NCBI GenBank assembly: GCA_036971615.1
Contig: JAYKKR010000001.1
Span: 744,001 to 808,000, forward strand
Direction: 5' to 3'
Source of the DNA: Amyloporia xantha
Taxonomy: Eukaryota > Basidiomycota > Agaricomycetes > Polyporales > Adustoporiaceae
Length of the DNA: 64,000 bases
The notes below the pieces were generated by a model. It was not told the origin of the DNA and made no database searches. It saw only the letters and a list, made by a program, of their open reading frames with translations. The position numbers and the translations under genes were made by a program. Below, piece by piece: positions 36,451 through 46,613 of the stretch (positions within the stretch are counted from its first letter, which is position 1; every line of letters starts with the position of its first letter).

Positions 36451-37996
36451 CTACTCGTCTGCAATCTTGATTACCAACTTCCCAACCGTCTTCCCACTCT
36501 TCTCCGCCAGGTCAGACTGGGCATTTTTTGCACCTTCAGCTGAGAATGGATATTCCTTGAAAACGTTGATCTTCACAACTCCGGTTTGAATCAGGTTGAA
36601 GAGCTCGTTTCCGTAGTACAGGCTCTCTTCCGGAGTCACGAGGTAGTTCATCGCCCTGCCCCAAGCAGACATGTCAGAGAGATAGGTCAAGAGATCGATG
36701 AGCTGGGAGATCCGGAAATACTCACGCTGGTCTAAGCAGCGACAAGTTCTTCTCAACCAGCTTCAGTGGTGCGACTGGAGGGACCGGTCCAGATGCGTTT
36801 CCTACAGCGACCAAGGTTCCCTTTCTCCTCAATAGTTTGAAGTCATCGTCGAAGCTGTTCAGGACCGCGGTTAACAGGGAAGACAATCCTGTACGAGTGG
36901 GCCAAATCACGTACGTGTCTTTGCCTACACCGTCATATACGACGTGCACGCCCTCGCCATTCGTGATCTCGTTGACACGGTCAACGGTGTTCTCCACCGG
37001 GTACAAGATGACGTAGTCGGCGCCATGTTTCTTCGCAATCTCTGCCTTCTCTTGCGTAGACGTGGTACCAATGACAATCGCACCTCGATGCTTCGCGATT
37101 TGCGCGAAGATAAGGCCCAGGCCTCCCGCGATGGTGTGAATGAAGACGTAGTCGCCTTTCTTGATGTTGTAGGACTCGGTCGAGAATGTCACGGCAGTGA
37201 GCCCTATGATCGCCCAACCGGACGAAACAATGTAAGATTGGTAGGTTTGAAGGTAGAGTAGACTCACCCTGCAAGAGCGCAGCGCCTGCGGTCACAAGGG
37301 GTACTGAGTCTGGGACGGGGTAGACCTTCGTCCACGGGACCGATGCGTACTCCGCGTGTACTCCGAGTTGCAGCTGTACGCAGCACATAGCATCGGTTGA
37401 ACAGGGATAGAATAATTCTGACATGAGGGAGTCCTTACCACGGCGACTTTACTACCAACTTTGAATCCTCGCTTCTTGTACTGCTCGTCATTCAGCACTG
37501 CCGCGTCCGTGGGCAGACCAGCAATGGTGCCAGACGCCTCCATGCCCAAGACCAGGGGGAACTTGCTAGTGGGGTAGAGACCTTTCCTAGGTACGCATGC
37601 ATGGTCAGTATCCATCTGATATACTGGTACGCCTGGTATGACTGGTCGTACTCACCTGTAGTAGGTGTCAATGAAGTTGACCCCTCCATATTGAACCTAT
37701 ATCGGCGAGAACATGGATCTTCCCACTTGCGCACGCAGACTATCACGGTTTACACTCACCTTCACGATGACGTTTCCCGGCGCAGCCTCAGGGAACGGAA
37801 CTGCCTTCTTCTCCAAAACGTCGATATCCCCGTTCTTGTCGATTGCTATCGCTTGGATCGTCTGAGGGAAAGACATGCTGTTGCGAGCGACAGACGTCGT
37901 GGTTAGATGGCGAAGTATTTGTCCGGTGCGAAGGAAGGCTACTCGTTTGCTCGCGCGGAGGACTGTGGCAGCTGCAGTAGTGGTCGATGCGATCAT
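36451..37996 (-). CDS. NADPH:quinone oxidoreductase, zeta-crystallin type, with possible mitochondrial leader
   Basis: This MDR-family reductase converts quinones using NADPH. Spliced exons give IQAIAIDKNGDIDVLEKK, YRKGLYPTSKFPLVLGMEAS, GVHAEYASVPWTKVYPVPD and AGAALLQGLTAVTF. The Rossmann segment KKGDYVFIHTIAGGLGLI is followed by KHGADYVILY and VVYDGVGKDTF. The C-terminus reads VFKEYPFSAEGAKNAQSDL, ending ADE. The absence of zinc-ligand Cys clusters fits the QOR/Zta1 branch. The upstream ATG at 37994-37996 adds about 38 residues rich in Ala, Ser, Thr and Arg without acids (VLRASKRVAFLRTGQILR), a typical mitochondrial presequence. An internal Met (MSFPQT) could start a cytosolic form. About five introns are present. 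Confidence 0.86.
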
Positions 37997-38639
37997 CAGC
38001 TTATCGAGCTCATATGACGCCTTCGACAAGCTGTCCTTATGTTTACTCAGAAACCTCCAAGCCGTCGGCTTGGGCAACTCCCTGAGGGGTAAACGGCAGC
38101 TTAGACCATGGAACCCGGCAGCACCATTCCTTGCGTTTGTTAGTCAATCGTGACGTCTCCTTTGAGCTCCCGAAGTGGGTAGACGGAGGAAGGCTCAGCG
38201 GACTCCCGGGCCCGTCTCATCGATCCGTCGGAATAAACATCTGGTGACGATGACCACTCACTGGACAGCATGTCAGCGACCAAGGCAAACAGACAAAAAG
38301 ACGCAAGTCGGTGAGGTCGTATTGGCCCACTGGGCATGGGAAGAGGGTCGTAGAGAGTGCAAGCTTCCTCGGAACATGGCGGTTCATAGTGATTTTGAAT
38401 TTCGACTAACAATTGTCAATATGAGCTGGTCGGCCCTCAGAGTGCCCAGGTTTCGACGTTCCGTGTCGAAGTCCTCGTAAACTTCACACCAACTTTTGTA
38501 CCATTTACACTCACGCCGCCAAGCATGGAAAGTATCGGGAACAAATTTGGAACCAGGCGTCAGATTTACCGCACCATCTCGCACCAGTACTGTCTCAATT
38601 CTGCCTGAGCCGTTCAGACAAAGCACGCATTCAATACTC
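37997..38639. other. Intergenic region with weak minus-strand frame
   Basis: Between the phosphatase stop and the quinone reductase start, the minus strand carries an open frame from an ATG overlapping the phosphatase stop codon (MICDESIECVLCLNGSG...FHAWR). It is followed by a good-looking GTGAGT donor, but the next acceptor would leave an intron of only about 34 nt. A further open frame lies at 38140-38412. I could not assemble a convincing gene. Confidence 0.35.
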
Positions 38640-39845
38640 TCATCGCATATCATCGGGCAGCTCCGACGCCTGCGCTCCAACAAAAGCCGCCATCAGCATA
38701 TCATACACGAACACAACCTGCTCCTCCTTTTGAATCATCCCTGGTCTCTGCTCCCTGAGCATGTCGATTTCCTGCGCCAGGAGGTCATCGCGCAGTTCCT
38801 TCGGTAGAGGGCCGAGTGGGGAAGGCGTTAGCGGCGCCTCATCCGGAGGTGTCGAAGCGGGCGACAGAAAGCCGTACGCGCGTAGAAGCGACGACAGGGC
38901 GATGAAGGCGCCGGTCCTCCCTACGCCCGCTGAACAGTTGACCATGATCGGAGGGTCTGGATCAAGATCCACACCCTGAGGCTGCGATGACAGGTCGCGG
39001 TTGACCTCGTCCACTAGGCGGGTGAAGCTGAGCAGACTCGCTTGGTCCTCCGCACTGGGTACACCATGATCTGGCCATGACCCATAGAGCATGTGTTGGA
39101 AGACGACAGGTTCTTGCCGCGAGGATGGCAGAGGCTCGATCGATACCGTGCTCTGGACACATTGTGCTTCTTCGATGGTTTCAGAGCGTAAGAGGGTAAC
39201 GTTAAACGACGGCGCGGAGCAGCCTTGCTCTGGCTGAACAATCCATGACTGGCCCTCGAGTGGCGGGAAGTATACATGCGCCTTGCGCATGCCACTCTCG
39301 AAGTTTTGAGTGAGCTGGACGACTGTGCGGATGTGGCTGGTCTTAGAGCCAGACGCAAGTGATGGTTCGGAATGTGGTAGAATAACGGGCTCTAGAATGG
39401 CACTGAGGAAGGTATGTGCCGTGTGAGGTAGAGGAGCCTGTGTCGCGATCCACCACTTGCCTCCTGCACGCTCCCGTACCCAGTTGGCATTCAAGTATCG
39501 CCCTCCAGGAGAGGCGGCATCGCCCCTTTCCACACCGTTACTCGAGATGACCACACGAGTGCGGTCATAAGGCGTGATGTCCGCGTAGCGATTGCCGGCC
39601 TCGTTATCAGGGTCCGAGCCAACTGAAATGGAGTAGTGATTGATGTAGTCGGTTTTATTAGATATGAAAGGAAGAGCATGAGAAAGGCGATGGGTTCTGG
39701 ATGGGTGAGATCGATGCCTAGAAGCATTGCGCGCGTTGACCCGAGTGCGTTCCCGCCGTGACAGTGCCTGGATGACTTCGAGAATGCGAGAAGAAGAGTG
39801 GGATGCCATCAACCATTCGGGAATTGAGGCAGAGGCTGTGGCCAT
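38640..39845 (-). CDS. Classical protein tyrosine phosphatase
   Basis: This single-exon gene encodes about 400 residues. The catalytic signature is VNCSAGVGRTGAF (the C-x5-R loop), with the WPD loop GSWPDHGVP upstream, and NRYADITPYDRTRV and YLNANWV at the substrate-recognition side. Q-loop-like QRPGMIQKEEQ comes near the end. All catalytic residues (Cys, Arg, Asp, Gln) are visible, so it should be active on phosphotyrosine. I chose MATASASIPEW (ATG 39843-39845) because its context is good. An in-frame ATG further upstream lies inside the promoter shared with the divergent gene. Insertions around 39340 and in the C-terminal third (Pro-rich) are longer than in minimal PTPs. Confidence 0.9.
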   Translation of the reverse strand: MATASASIPEWLMASHSSSRILEVIQALSRRERTRVNARNASRHRSHPSRTHRLSHALPFISNKTDYINHYSISVGSDPDNEAGNRYADITPYDRTRVVISSNGVERGDAASPGGRYLNANWVRERAGGKWWIATQAPLPHTAHTFLSAILEPVILPHSEPSLASGSKTSHIRTVVQLTQNFESGMRKAHVYFPPLEGQSWIVQPEQGCSAPSFNVTLLRSETIEEAQCVQSTVSIEPLPSSRQEPVVFQHMLYGSWPDHGVPSAEDQASLLSFTRLVDEVNRDLSSQPQGVDLDPDPPIMVNCSAGVGRTGAFIALSSLLRAYGFLSPASTPPDEAPLTPSPLGPLPKELRDDLLAQEIDMLREQRPGMIQKEEQVVFVYDMLMAAFVGAQASELPDDMR

Positions 39846-39972
39846 TGTGTTGTGCGATGCCTTGAGTGGGGGACGTCGACTACTAGTAAGAACGCAACGT
39901 ATGGCGGAAAGTATGAGCACATTATCACGTGACACCGTATCGAAGAACATTTATTTGACGGGTCGTCTATGC
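39846..39972. promoter_or_regulatory. Very short divergent promoter with CACGTGAC element
   Basis: Only 127 bp separate the start codons of the phosphatase (-) and the NR2C2AP-like gene (+). CACGTGAC, an E-box-type site, sits in the middle at 39926-39933. Confidence 0.5.
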
Positions 39973-40540
39973 ATGCCTGATGCTACGATGGAGGGGAACC
40001 TTGTATCCTTAATAGATCCAGAAACTAAAATCAAGTGAGGGCACACGCATCCAGTAATTGGTCAATCTGACACAATAACCAGAGTCAGCTCAACGTTGGA
40101 CAAGTCTACTGGCAAGAAATATCTGACCGATCGTAACCCAGAGACTTGTTGGACATCTCAGCAAGTAAAACCCAACTCTCGCGCAGACGGCCTGCATAGC
40201 CTGACCGACCTATGAATCTCAGGGAATACCACAGTACATCCATCTGTCTTTTTCGTCGCCAGTCATTCCTAGGCGGGTAGCAGTCACCTTCCAAGGTGGC
40301 TTCGTGGGCATAAGATGCACAGTTGAGATCCTAGCAAGTCAAGACCCAGACAAGCATGCATGGAAGAGGCTTTGCGAGATATTTCCAGAGGACGTCAATC
40401 GAAAGCAGACATTCGAGTTAGCTTCTGCTGGCATCTTCCCGGGCGGTGTCGAGGGCTTGAGGCTGGTTTTCGAGGAAAGTTCTGATTTCTTTGGTAGAAT
40501 AACTGTGTATGATCTGCATCTGGAGGGTGTCCGTTTATGA
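39973..40540 (+). CDS. NR2C2AP/TRA16-like galactose-binding-fold protein
   Basis: Three exons (39973-40034, 40083-40163, 40223-40540) encode MPDATMEGNLVSLIDPETKIK, then VSSTLDKSTGKKYLTDRN and PETCWTSQQGIPQYIHLSF. These continue into VAVTFQGGFVG, FPEDVNRKQTFEL and LVFEESSDFFGRITVYDL. This order matches the small eukaryotic family that includes human nuclear receptor 2C2-associated protein, a discoidin/galactose-binding-like beta-sandwich of about 140-150 residues. The cellular role in fungi is not known. Splice phases all agree and the chain looks complete. Confidence 0.8.
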
Positions 40541-40850
40541 ACGCGATAATTTGGCTTGTAACTCGTAGCGCATTGAGTGGTAGGATAAAGGATGCCTGTG
40601 AAACGTCTGCCCAAGCGAAACACGATCACTTGATCTTGTCGTGACCTTTCATGTGGCTGCGGGTGCTTTGACTGGACCGTACTGGACCGTACATGTTCGA
40701 CTTCGTTCTGAAGAACAGTAATCCTCGAATTGCATCGGTTGCAACGTCTTTTCCAAGTGCAGGTGATGTACTTCCACTTCTGATATATATTTCGCTCAAC
40801 GCCATTGCCACACAGATCTATAACTTGCTGGCGTTGTCGCCGCTACTATC
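40541..40850. other. Intergenic region
   Basis: Short region between two plus-strand genes. A 14-bp direct repeat (TGGACCGTACTGGA pattern) lies near 40674-40692. No gene seen. Confidence 0.4.
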
Positions 40851-42362
40851 ATGACCTGCTTGATCAACAGGCTTCCTGACGAGATCCTCGCGATGTCTCT
40901 TTGTACCTGGGCCGCCGTTGATGAAGACGCGCCATGGATCGCTTCTTCTGTATGCCAACACTGGCGTCGGGTCGCGCTTGCCAGTCCGATAGTCTGGAGC
41001 AGGATCCATGTGAATTGCAAGCAGAGCCCGCAGATATTGGACATAGGAGACGACGAATGGTGCATTGAGGAAGACCGAGCCGAGCCGTCGAGCCCGCAGG
41101 GAAAACAGCGGCCTCTGTCCCTTTGGGTCGAACGCACGGGAACCGTCGAGCTGCATCTGCACGTTCGTATGACTTTTACCTCCCCGGTGCTGGCGATGAC
41201 CCTTGGGCAGGCTGTCACTTTGCTTGCGCCCGAGATGAAGCGAATACGGGAACTTGATATAACAACAGACTCAAGCATTCTCGCTATGGAGTTCTTAAAT
41301 CTCCTAAGACAGGTTCGGCCACCGGAGCGTCTGGTGAACCTTGCCGTACGGTGTGATGTTTCTCGCATCGACTCAGACCACGCCTCCGGAGACCCGCTAG
41401 TGGTGTTATCCGACATACTGCGCCATGCACCTCTGATACAGACCCTCGAATTTAGCGGATGCTGTCCAAGCATGATGCCAAAAGACGGGTATTCATGCCT
41501 CAATCTACGTTCGCTTGTTCTCACAAATTGCGGGATGCCATTATCCAGCCTATTGCTTATCGTCAAGGGGGGCGACAACCTGACGAACCTGCGCCTATCA
41601 TGCATCGAGTTCGGCTTCAACTGGCAGCTCGTGAGGGAATATACGCCCTCCATGTTCATCACCTTGTCCGCCATGACAGAGCTGTCTATACACAAGCTAT
41701 CTTATTTCGACTTCATAGCACTCGCCCCGTGTCTGGTCGCGCCGAACGTGCGCTCCCTTTCGCTCACCAACCTTGCAAACCTGGACGTGTACGGCGAGAT
41801 CGAGCAGCAAATTCGGGATGGAGCTAAAACCCACGACGCCATGGCTGCTCTAGGCGAGGCCATGGTGGCTTTCATGGCACCAATGAGCAATCTGGAGTCA
41901 CTTCATCTGTCTTCATCATTAGTGCCCGACCGCCATTTTTTGAGGGCCCTTCAGCATCTCCCTAACCTCGTAGAGCTCAAACTTCACGACCTCTTCATCG
42001 GTGCGCCTGCAGTCCGCGGACTGACACCGCCCCATTCGTTCTCTTCACCAAATGGGAATAAGGCTCCTGTCTGTCCGAAACTGGCCCGCCTCATGTTATC
42101 TAGCTGTGATTTTGTCGCAGGATCCATGCTTGTAGACTTCGTTCACGCTCGATGGGAACGTCCCGACGTCTCTTCCCTACGGTACTTGGAGATCGCCCAC
42201 TGTTTGAAGATCCTTGCGGAGCATGTTGAGTCCATCAGGCAGATGGGTTGTCCAGACATGGATCTGGAGTACTCGGGAGAGTGTGCTGAGGTCGGCGTGG
42301 TTGATGTTCAGGACGAACCTCACGAACCCCAGCCCGAAGACCTCTCGGACCTGTTGCCATGA
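40851..42362 (+). CDS. F-box protein with leucine-rich region
   Basis: This intron-free gene encodes 503 residues. The N-terminus LINRLPDEILAMSLCTWAAV with VCQHWRRVALASPIVWSRI is an F-box, the Skp1-binding module of SCF ubiquitin ligases. The rest has irregular leucine-rich repeats (LVLTNCGMPLSSLL, LTNLRLSCIEF, LESLHLSSSLV, LPNLVELKLHDL), the usual substrate-recognition part. The tail is acidic (VGVVDVQDEPHEPQPEDL). Proteins of this layout are greatly expanded in Agaricomycetes; the target cannot be inferred. Confidence 0.85.
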   Translation: MTCLINRLPDEILAMSLCTWAAVDEDAPWIASSVCQHWRRVALASPIVWSRIHVNCKQSPQILDIGDDEWCIEEDRAEPSSPQGKQRPLSLWVERTGTVELHLHVRMTFTSPVLAMTLGQAVTLLAPEMKRIRELDITTDSSILAMEFLNLLRQVRPPERLVNLAVRCDVSRIDSDHASGDPLVVLSDILRHAPLIQTLEFSGCCPSMMPKDGYSCLNLRSLVLTNCGMPLSSLLLIVKGGDNLTNLRLSCIEFGFNWQLVREYTPSMFITLSAMTELSIHKLSYFDFIALAPCLVAPNVRSLSLTNLANLDVYGEIEQQIRDGAKTHDAMAALGEAMVAFMAPMSNLESLHLSSSLVPDRHFLRALQHLPNLVELKLHDLFIGAPAVRGLTPPHSFSSPNGNKAPVCPKLARLMLSSCDFVAGSMLVDFVHARWERPDVSSLRYLEIAHCLKILAEHVESIRQMGCPDMDLEYSGECAEVGVVDVQDEPHEPQPEDLSDLLP

Positions 42363-42497
42363 GCTGTCGATGTTTTCCTGCTGGTAAAAGGTGCACACTT
42401 GAAGCAAAGGACATATCCATTGTACACGCCGGACTGATCCTAATTGTATAGAATACACTTGAGCTACCTCCTTGTCTTTATCCATCGCACCTATATA

Positions 42498-44685
42498 TCA
42501 CCGGGGTATATGAAAAGCGTTCCAACTTGAAACTTCTGTTCGCGGGTTTTCTATCTCTATCCACCTTCTCGCTTCGTTCATCTTACCACCCGAGTCCACA
42601 TCGTGTTCAAACCCGAACGCACGATCCCAGCCTAAACCGACAGCACCCAAGGCGCATATATTAGAGCTTGTCAAAGAACAAATAATCAGCGGAACATTAG
42701 TAGGCGCGTCTTCACAGATATAATTTATATGATGGTCGTACCTGCTTGAACATATTACTGCCCCTGGAACTATGTCTCTGTCATCATGCCATAGCCCGCT
42801 GAGCAAAGCAAGGTCCACGAGTATTCCTCGCGTGAGCGCAACACGCTCTTCCTCGCTTTCATGCATCCATTCGTCTTGGACGTACGTGTGCTGAGGAGCG
42901 AGCGCACGCAAATCCGGGTTGGTGCTCAAGTCTAGAGCGAAAATTGCTGTGGATGACGGAAAGGCAGCTATGAAGTCGCGCAGCCCCTCCGGGGAGTCAC
43001 TAGCGACATATGTAATAGGTGGTGCAGGGAAATGCGCAGGTTCTGACGGCCCTACAGAAGAGAGCGCTTGCGGGAGGGGAGAACCTGGCCAGAATCTGGT
43101 CCATGTGTCGCGCGCTGACTGGGCGTACTTTTCAAGGGGTATATATGATTCATTTGATACCGAAGACTTCGCTCCTTGGCTCCTTGTTCTAATGTGCACA
43201 CCAATGTAACGATCGTGGTGCTGACTTGAGTGCGTTTCGTTCGGAAGCGATAGAATTGAAGCAATCTCATAGCGCGCGGCACGGATTAATGCGAGAGTAT
43301 GAGTGTTAGGCCGAATGGTGTCTGTCAGAGTCCGCAATGCACGATCGTAAAGCGGTTTCTTGCGATATACGCCAAGAACAGAGCTTGGGAGAGCACCATG
43401 AGTGTCAGACAATGCAGAATCAAAAAGACCAACCTGTCTTCAAAGGTTGTGGCGAATTCGTCACCTAAATGAAAGGACGCTGTCTCAGAACTAATGACCT
43501 AGGATCACATGGGTTGACTACGGGGAGGTGCTGCAAGTTCGTGGGCATACTCACCCAATGTCTAGATGGAAATTGCTTAGGTGAGATGACTGAGGAAACG
43601 GCGTGATACTCACCTGGCCGATCGAGGACACGCGACCAGCTCTGTGAAGTAATCCATGAGTACGAGTATCATTATCATGACATGGTGCTCAGTATACCCT
43701 GTGGCGGTGGTGCCTGACAGCCGGACTCTGTCCCTTCTTGTAGAGCACGAATCCTCTCAAAATGGTCTGTCCACCTAGTACACCGGAGAAAGCTTTAGAG
43801 GCGTGCTTCAGGAGATGGGAGAATCTCACTTACTTTCCACGATTCCAATGCGTGTCGTCAACAAAGAATGGTACGTTGCGCTGTCCCACGCATGAATAGC
43901 CGTTTTATTGAATAACGCACGTCACTCACCTCTCGCGCCAAGCCCGCGGCTTGTGCCAACAACGCCAAATCTGTTGCCAATCCCACATGCCCATCCAGCA
44001 GATATGTGATCGAATTGGTGCAAGTCGTCGAAGATCCTTTGTCGACAATGCCGTCTGGATGGGGAACATCCTGTGTTCCCTTGCGAGGTGGATCCCAGTA
44101 GCCTTTGTGATCTAGGAATTCCACGACCTTGTCACATTCTTGTCGATATTGTGCTCCAGTCAATGGAAAGTTGGTGTAGTTCTCGTAGGATATGACGCGT
44201 CCAGACGCAGCAAATGAGGCATCGATATCTCCATGGAGAACGGACACGGAGTGTTGGGTCGACTGAGTGCTATCAACTGGGACACTTGGTCGCCTGAACG
44301 CCATCATGAACAGAGCAAGCATTGCGCATCCCATGAAAGAGGCGGAAATGTAGAAGAACTTGCGGACATGTGCCAGTAGCTGCACAGAGCCGGGCCCTCG
44401 AATTTCATGGTCGTCTCCTCGACTTCTATAACCAGTGGGAAGACTGGATCTCTCTGAGCGTGAAAGTAGAGATTCAGATTGGTGCCGAGTAGGTGTCACA
44501 GACAAGAAAGGATCGTCATCATCAAAGAAACCATTGCGTAGTTGTTCGCGCTCGGTCTCCGTATGACCCTCCTCTGCGCGTCCTGAGCGAGAGTGCGGTG
44601 TTCTTGGTGTAAGCAGATGATGTTCTAGTCGATCAGGCCTCCCAGTAACGAATATGTCTCTCAGAGGGCGACTGGGCTGAGGCAT
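42498..44685 (-). CDS. Type II membrane protein, O-fucosyltransferase-like glycosyltransferase
   Basis: The start MPQPSRPLRDIFVTGRPD gives a cytosolic tail of about 125 residues followed by one membrane segment (FFYISASFMGCAMLALFMMA), the layout of Golgi glycosyltransferases. The lumenal part begins NYTNFPLTGAQYRQECDKVVEF. After splicing it continues RNVPFFVDDTHWNRGK and WTDHFERIRALQEG. The last long exon has YIGVHIRTRS and ITYVASDSPEGLRDFIAAFP, resembling the nucleotide-sugar-binding Arg motif of peptide-O-fucosyltransferases. At least four introns lie between 43410 and 43925. GDP-fucose as donor is an inference from fold resemblance. Confidence 0.68.
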
Positions 44686-45552
44686 CTGGGCCGCAGACCG
44701 GATTTCTCTACAAGCACCAGAGAGTGCGCCTTTGAGAACGATAGAGCTCTTGTGAGTCAGACCAGTGGTTATGATATCCAGGTGAGTGAAGTAGGTCAAC
44801 TCATTTTGATAATGGATGCAATTGAACAATGGGGAGGCGCGTTGTAGGCGCTTATAGGCGTCCTTCTCAGATTCGGCGCTTGAAGCTTTCTTTGACTTGT
44901 GGTATCACTACTTACCTGGCATGACAATCACGGTCGTATTCGAAAGTCGCAATGCTGAATGGGTACCCGCGTTCAGGTATTCATTAAGAATCAGGATGAT
45001 ACGACTTATTTTGAGCTCTCACATCCTCTGTCACAGTCCCTTACTAGCCAAATTCAACCTACCTCGAAGCGCGGGACTCGGGGGTCATCGAAATGTGCAT
45101 CTACAAGCTCACCCTTTTCGCTTGCGTGCACATCTGTATGATAACCTGTATGCCAGGCTAGTTCCCCTATCTCATTTACCTTCGCTTACCTCTAATTATG
45201 CTTTTGTGGTCATCAGGGGATCAGGGGTATGCAAGGGCCGCCGGCCAGTTACCGTTTCCATGTTACGTAGATCGTTTCGCCACCGGACAAACCTGCTAGT
45301 ACGAAGCAAAGGCACCCGCTGTGTTTCTCTCCTTGGTCGTCTCACAAGATAACCCCACTGTTGGAGTCTTGCGCTTTGACTATGCTCAGTGTCCGCCACA
45401 CCGCTTTGGTATCACCAGCTTGGGGTTCGCTTTGATCTCGCACCGCCAAAGCCTCTCCGCGTATATAAAAAGGCTCCAGGAGATAGGTTATCTCATGATA
45501 AACTCACCTCAGAGCACTGCGTCTCAACTACTAAGCACTTCAAGACTCATTC
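44686..45552. other. Divergent intergenic region, no convincing gene
   Basis: An 0.87-kb stretch between two outward-facing genes. Several short open frames exist on the plus strand (44897-45352, 45321-45662), but none shows codon bias, a family motif or consistent splicing. Confidence 0.4.
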
Positions 45553-46438
45553 ATGGACACAGCCAGGGCGGGCTGGTGTCCGTCCTGTCAAGTACGGGAG
45601 CAGAATCTACAGCAACACCTTCTGAGTCTTCATCATCCGAAATACATCGTTACTTATGCTAATAGCGATGCATGCGACGTCATCGTCCGAGACGAACAGG
45701 GAAGAATTCATTGTCTGCGGTGTGGAGCCTATTTTCCATACAAACATAGTCTTCAGGTATGCGCTTATCAAGTCTAATGATGCTCCGCTCAGCTAATGTA
45801 ATAATAGGATCACATGAGGCAAAGATGCAAGCACAAAAACCCGGCTGAAAAACCGACCATACGCCCCGCCGCTGAAAATCCTCCAAAGCCAAGGTTTGTC
45901 TTTGCGGATTATTCCTCAATTCAATTACTAAGTAGAAATGGAAGCTCTACCCGATCGTCGAAATGGCAGAAGATCCCGCGACCAGATTCTGTGGGCGTAA
46001 AAGGCAAGTCAAATCCGCAAGTGAAATGGGTCGCCGCACAGCAGCCTGCGAAGGCACCCGCACAGCATCTCGCGAAGGAACGCACGAAGAAGGGTGCGGA
46101 GGCACCCACACAACAGCTCGCGAAGGTACGCACAAAGAGGCCTGCGGAGGTACCCACACAACAGCTCGCGGAAGCATCCACCCAGCAGCCTGTGGGGGCA
46201 TCCACAAGACAGCTTGTGGAGGTAGCATGTAAGTTCTTGCTTAGTGCTCCCAATCATTATGCTCAATTAATGCAACGACATGCACGCGCCAGCGTCGAGC
46301 GTTTCGCAGGCACCGTTGGGAACTATAATAGGTTTGATCTTTGAGGAGGTCCCGTCCTCGTTGATGTCTCTGGACCCAGATAGCGAAGACGAAAAGGAGG
46401 CTGACATGGATCTGGATGAACTTGAAGACTCTATCTGA
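45553..46438 (+). CDS. Zinc-finger protein with 8-residue repeats, no SAM-like domain (family member 3)
   Basis: The start MDTARAGWCPSCQVREQNL with HLLSLHH forms the first finger. The second is VRDEQGRIHCLRCGAYF...LQ, an intron (GTATGC...TAG), and DHMRQRCKHKN. Both fingers, and the intron directly after LQ, match the other zinc-finger members at 32163, 34327 and 50666. A basic linker follows, then eight tandem 8-residue repeats of the APTQQLAK type (46030-46221). A last intron (about 46229-46331) joins to LIFEEVPSSLMSLDPDSEDE and a very acidic end, DLDELEDSI. There is no SAM-like domain. It is convergent with the HTH member ending at 46614. It may act as a partner of SAM-containing paralogues or be a truncated derivative. 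Confidence 0.65.
46030..46221 (+). repeat. Coding tandem repeat, 24-nt unit, about eight copies
   Basis: Eight consecutive 24-nt units encode degenerate 8-residue blocks of two alternating kinds, APTQQLAK-like and VRTKRPAE-like. The alternation suggests an earlier 48-nt unit that was duplicated. Confidence 0.75.
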
Positions 46439-46613
46439 GAATGTTGACTCGTGTCACTGCCTTTGACGAATCGATTTTCAGATTTTATCGAAAGGCCATG
46501 TAACCGTTTCGGTAGTGATGCTTAATAAGTCTTTTTCAGACTGCTCATGTCTTGTTGTGTCGTGCCCATAGTGTCAGGAGCTTCGGTCAAGTTAGGTAAG
46601 AAAGGCTGTTTGT

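Noticed and set aside
45947..46253. Cys-rich protein on the minus strand opposite the 8-residue repeats
   Set aside because: It is the reverse reading of the repeat array in the finger-only gene; the plus-strand frame fits the family.
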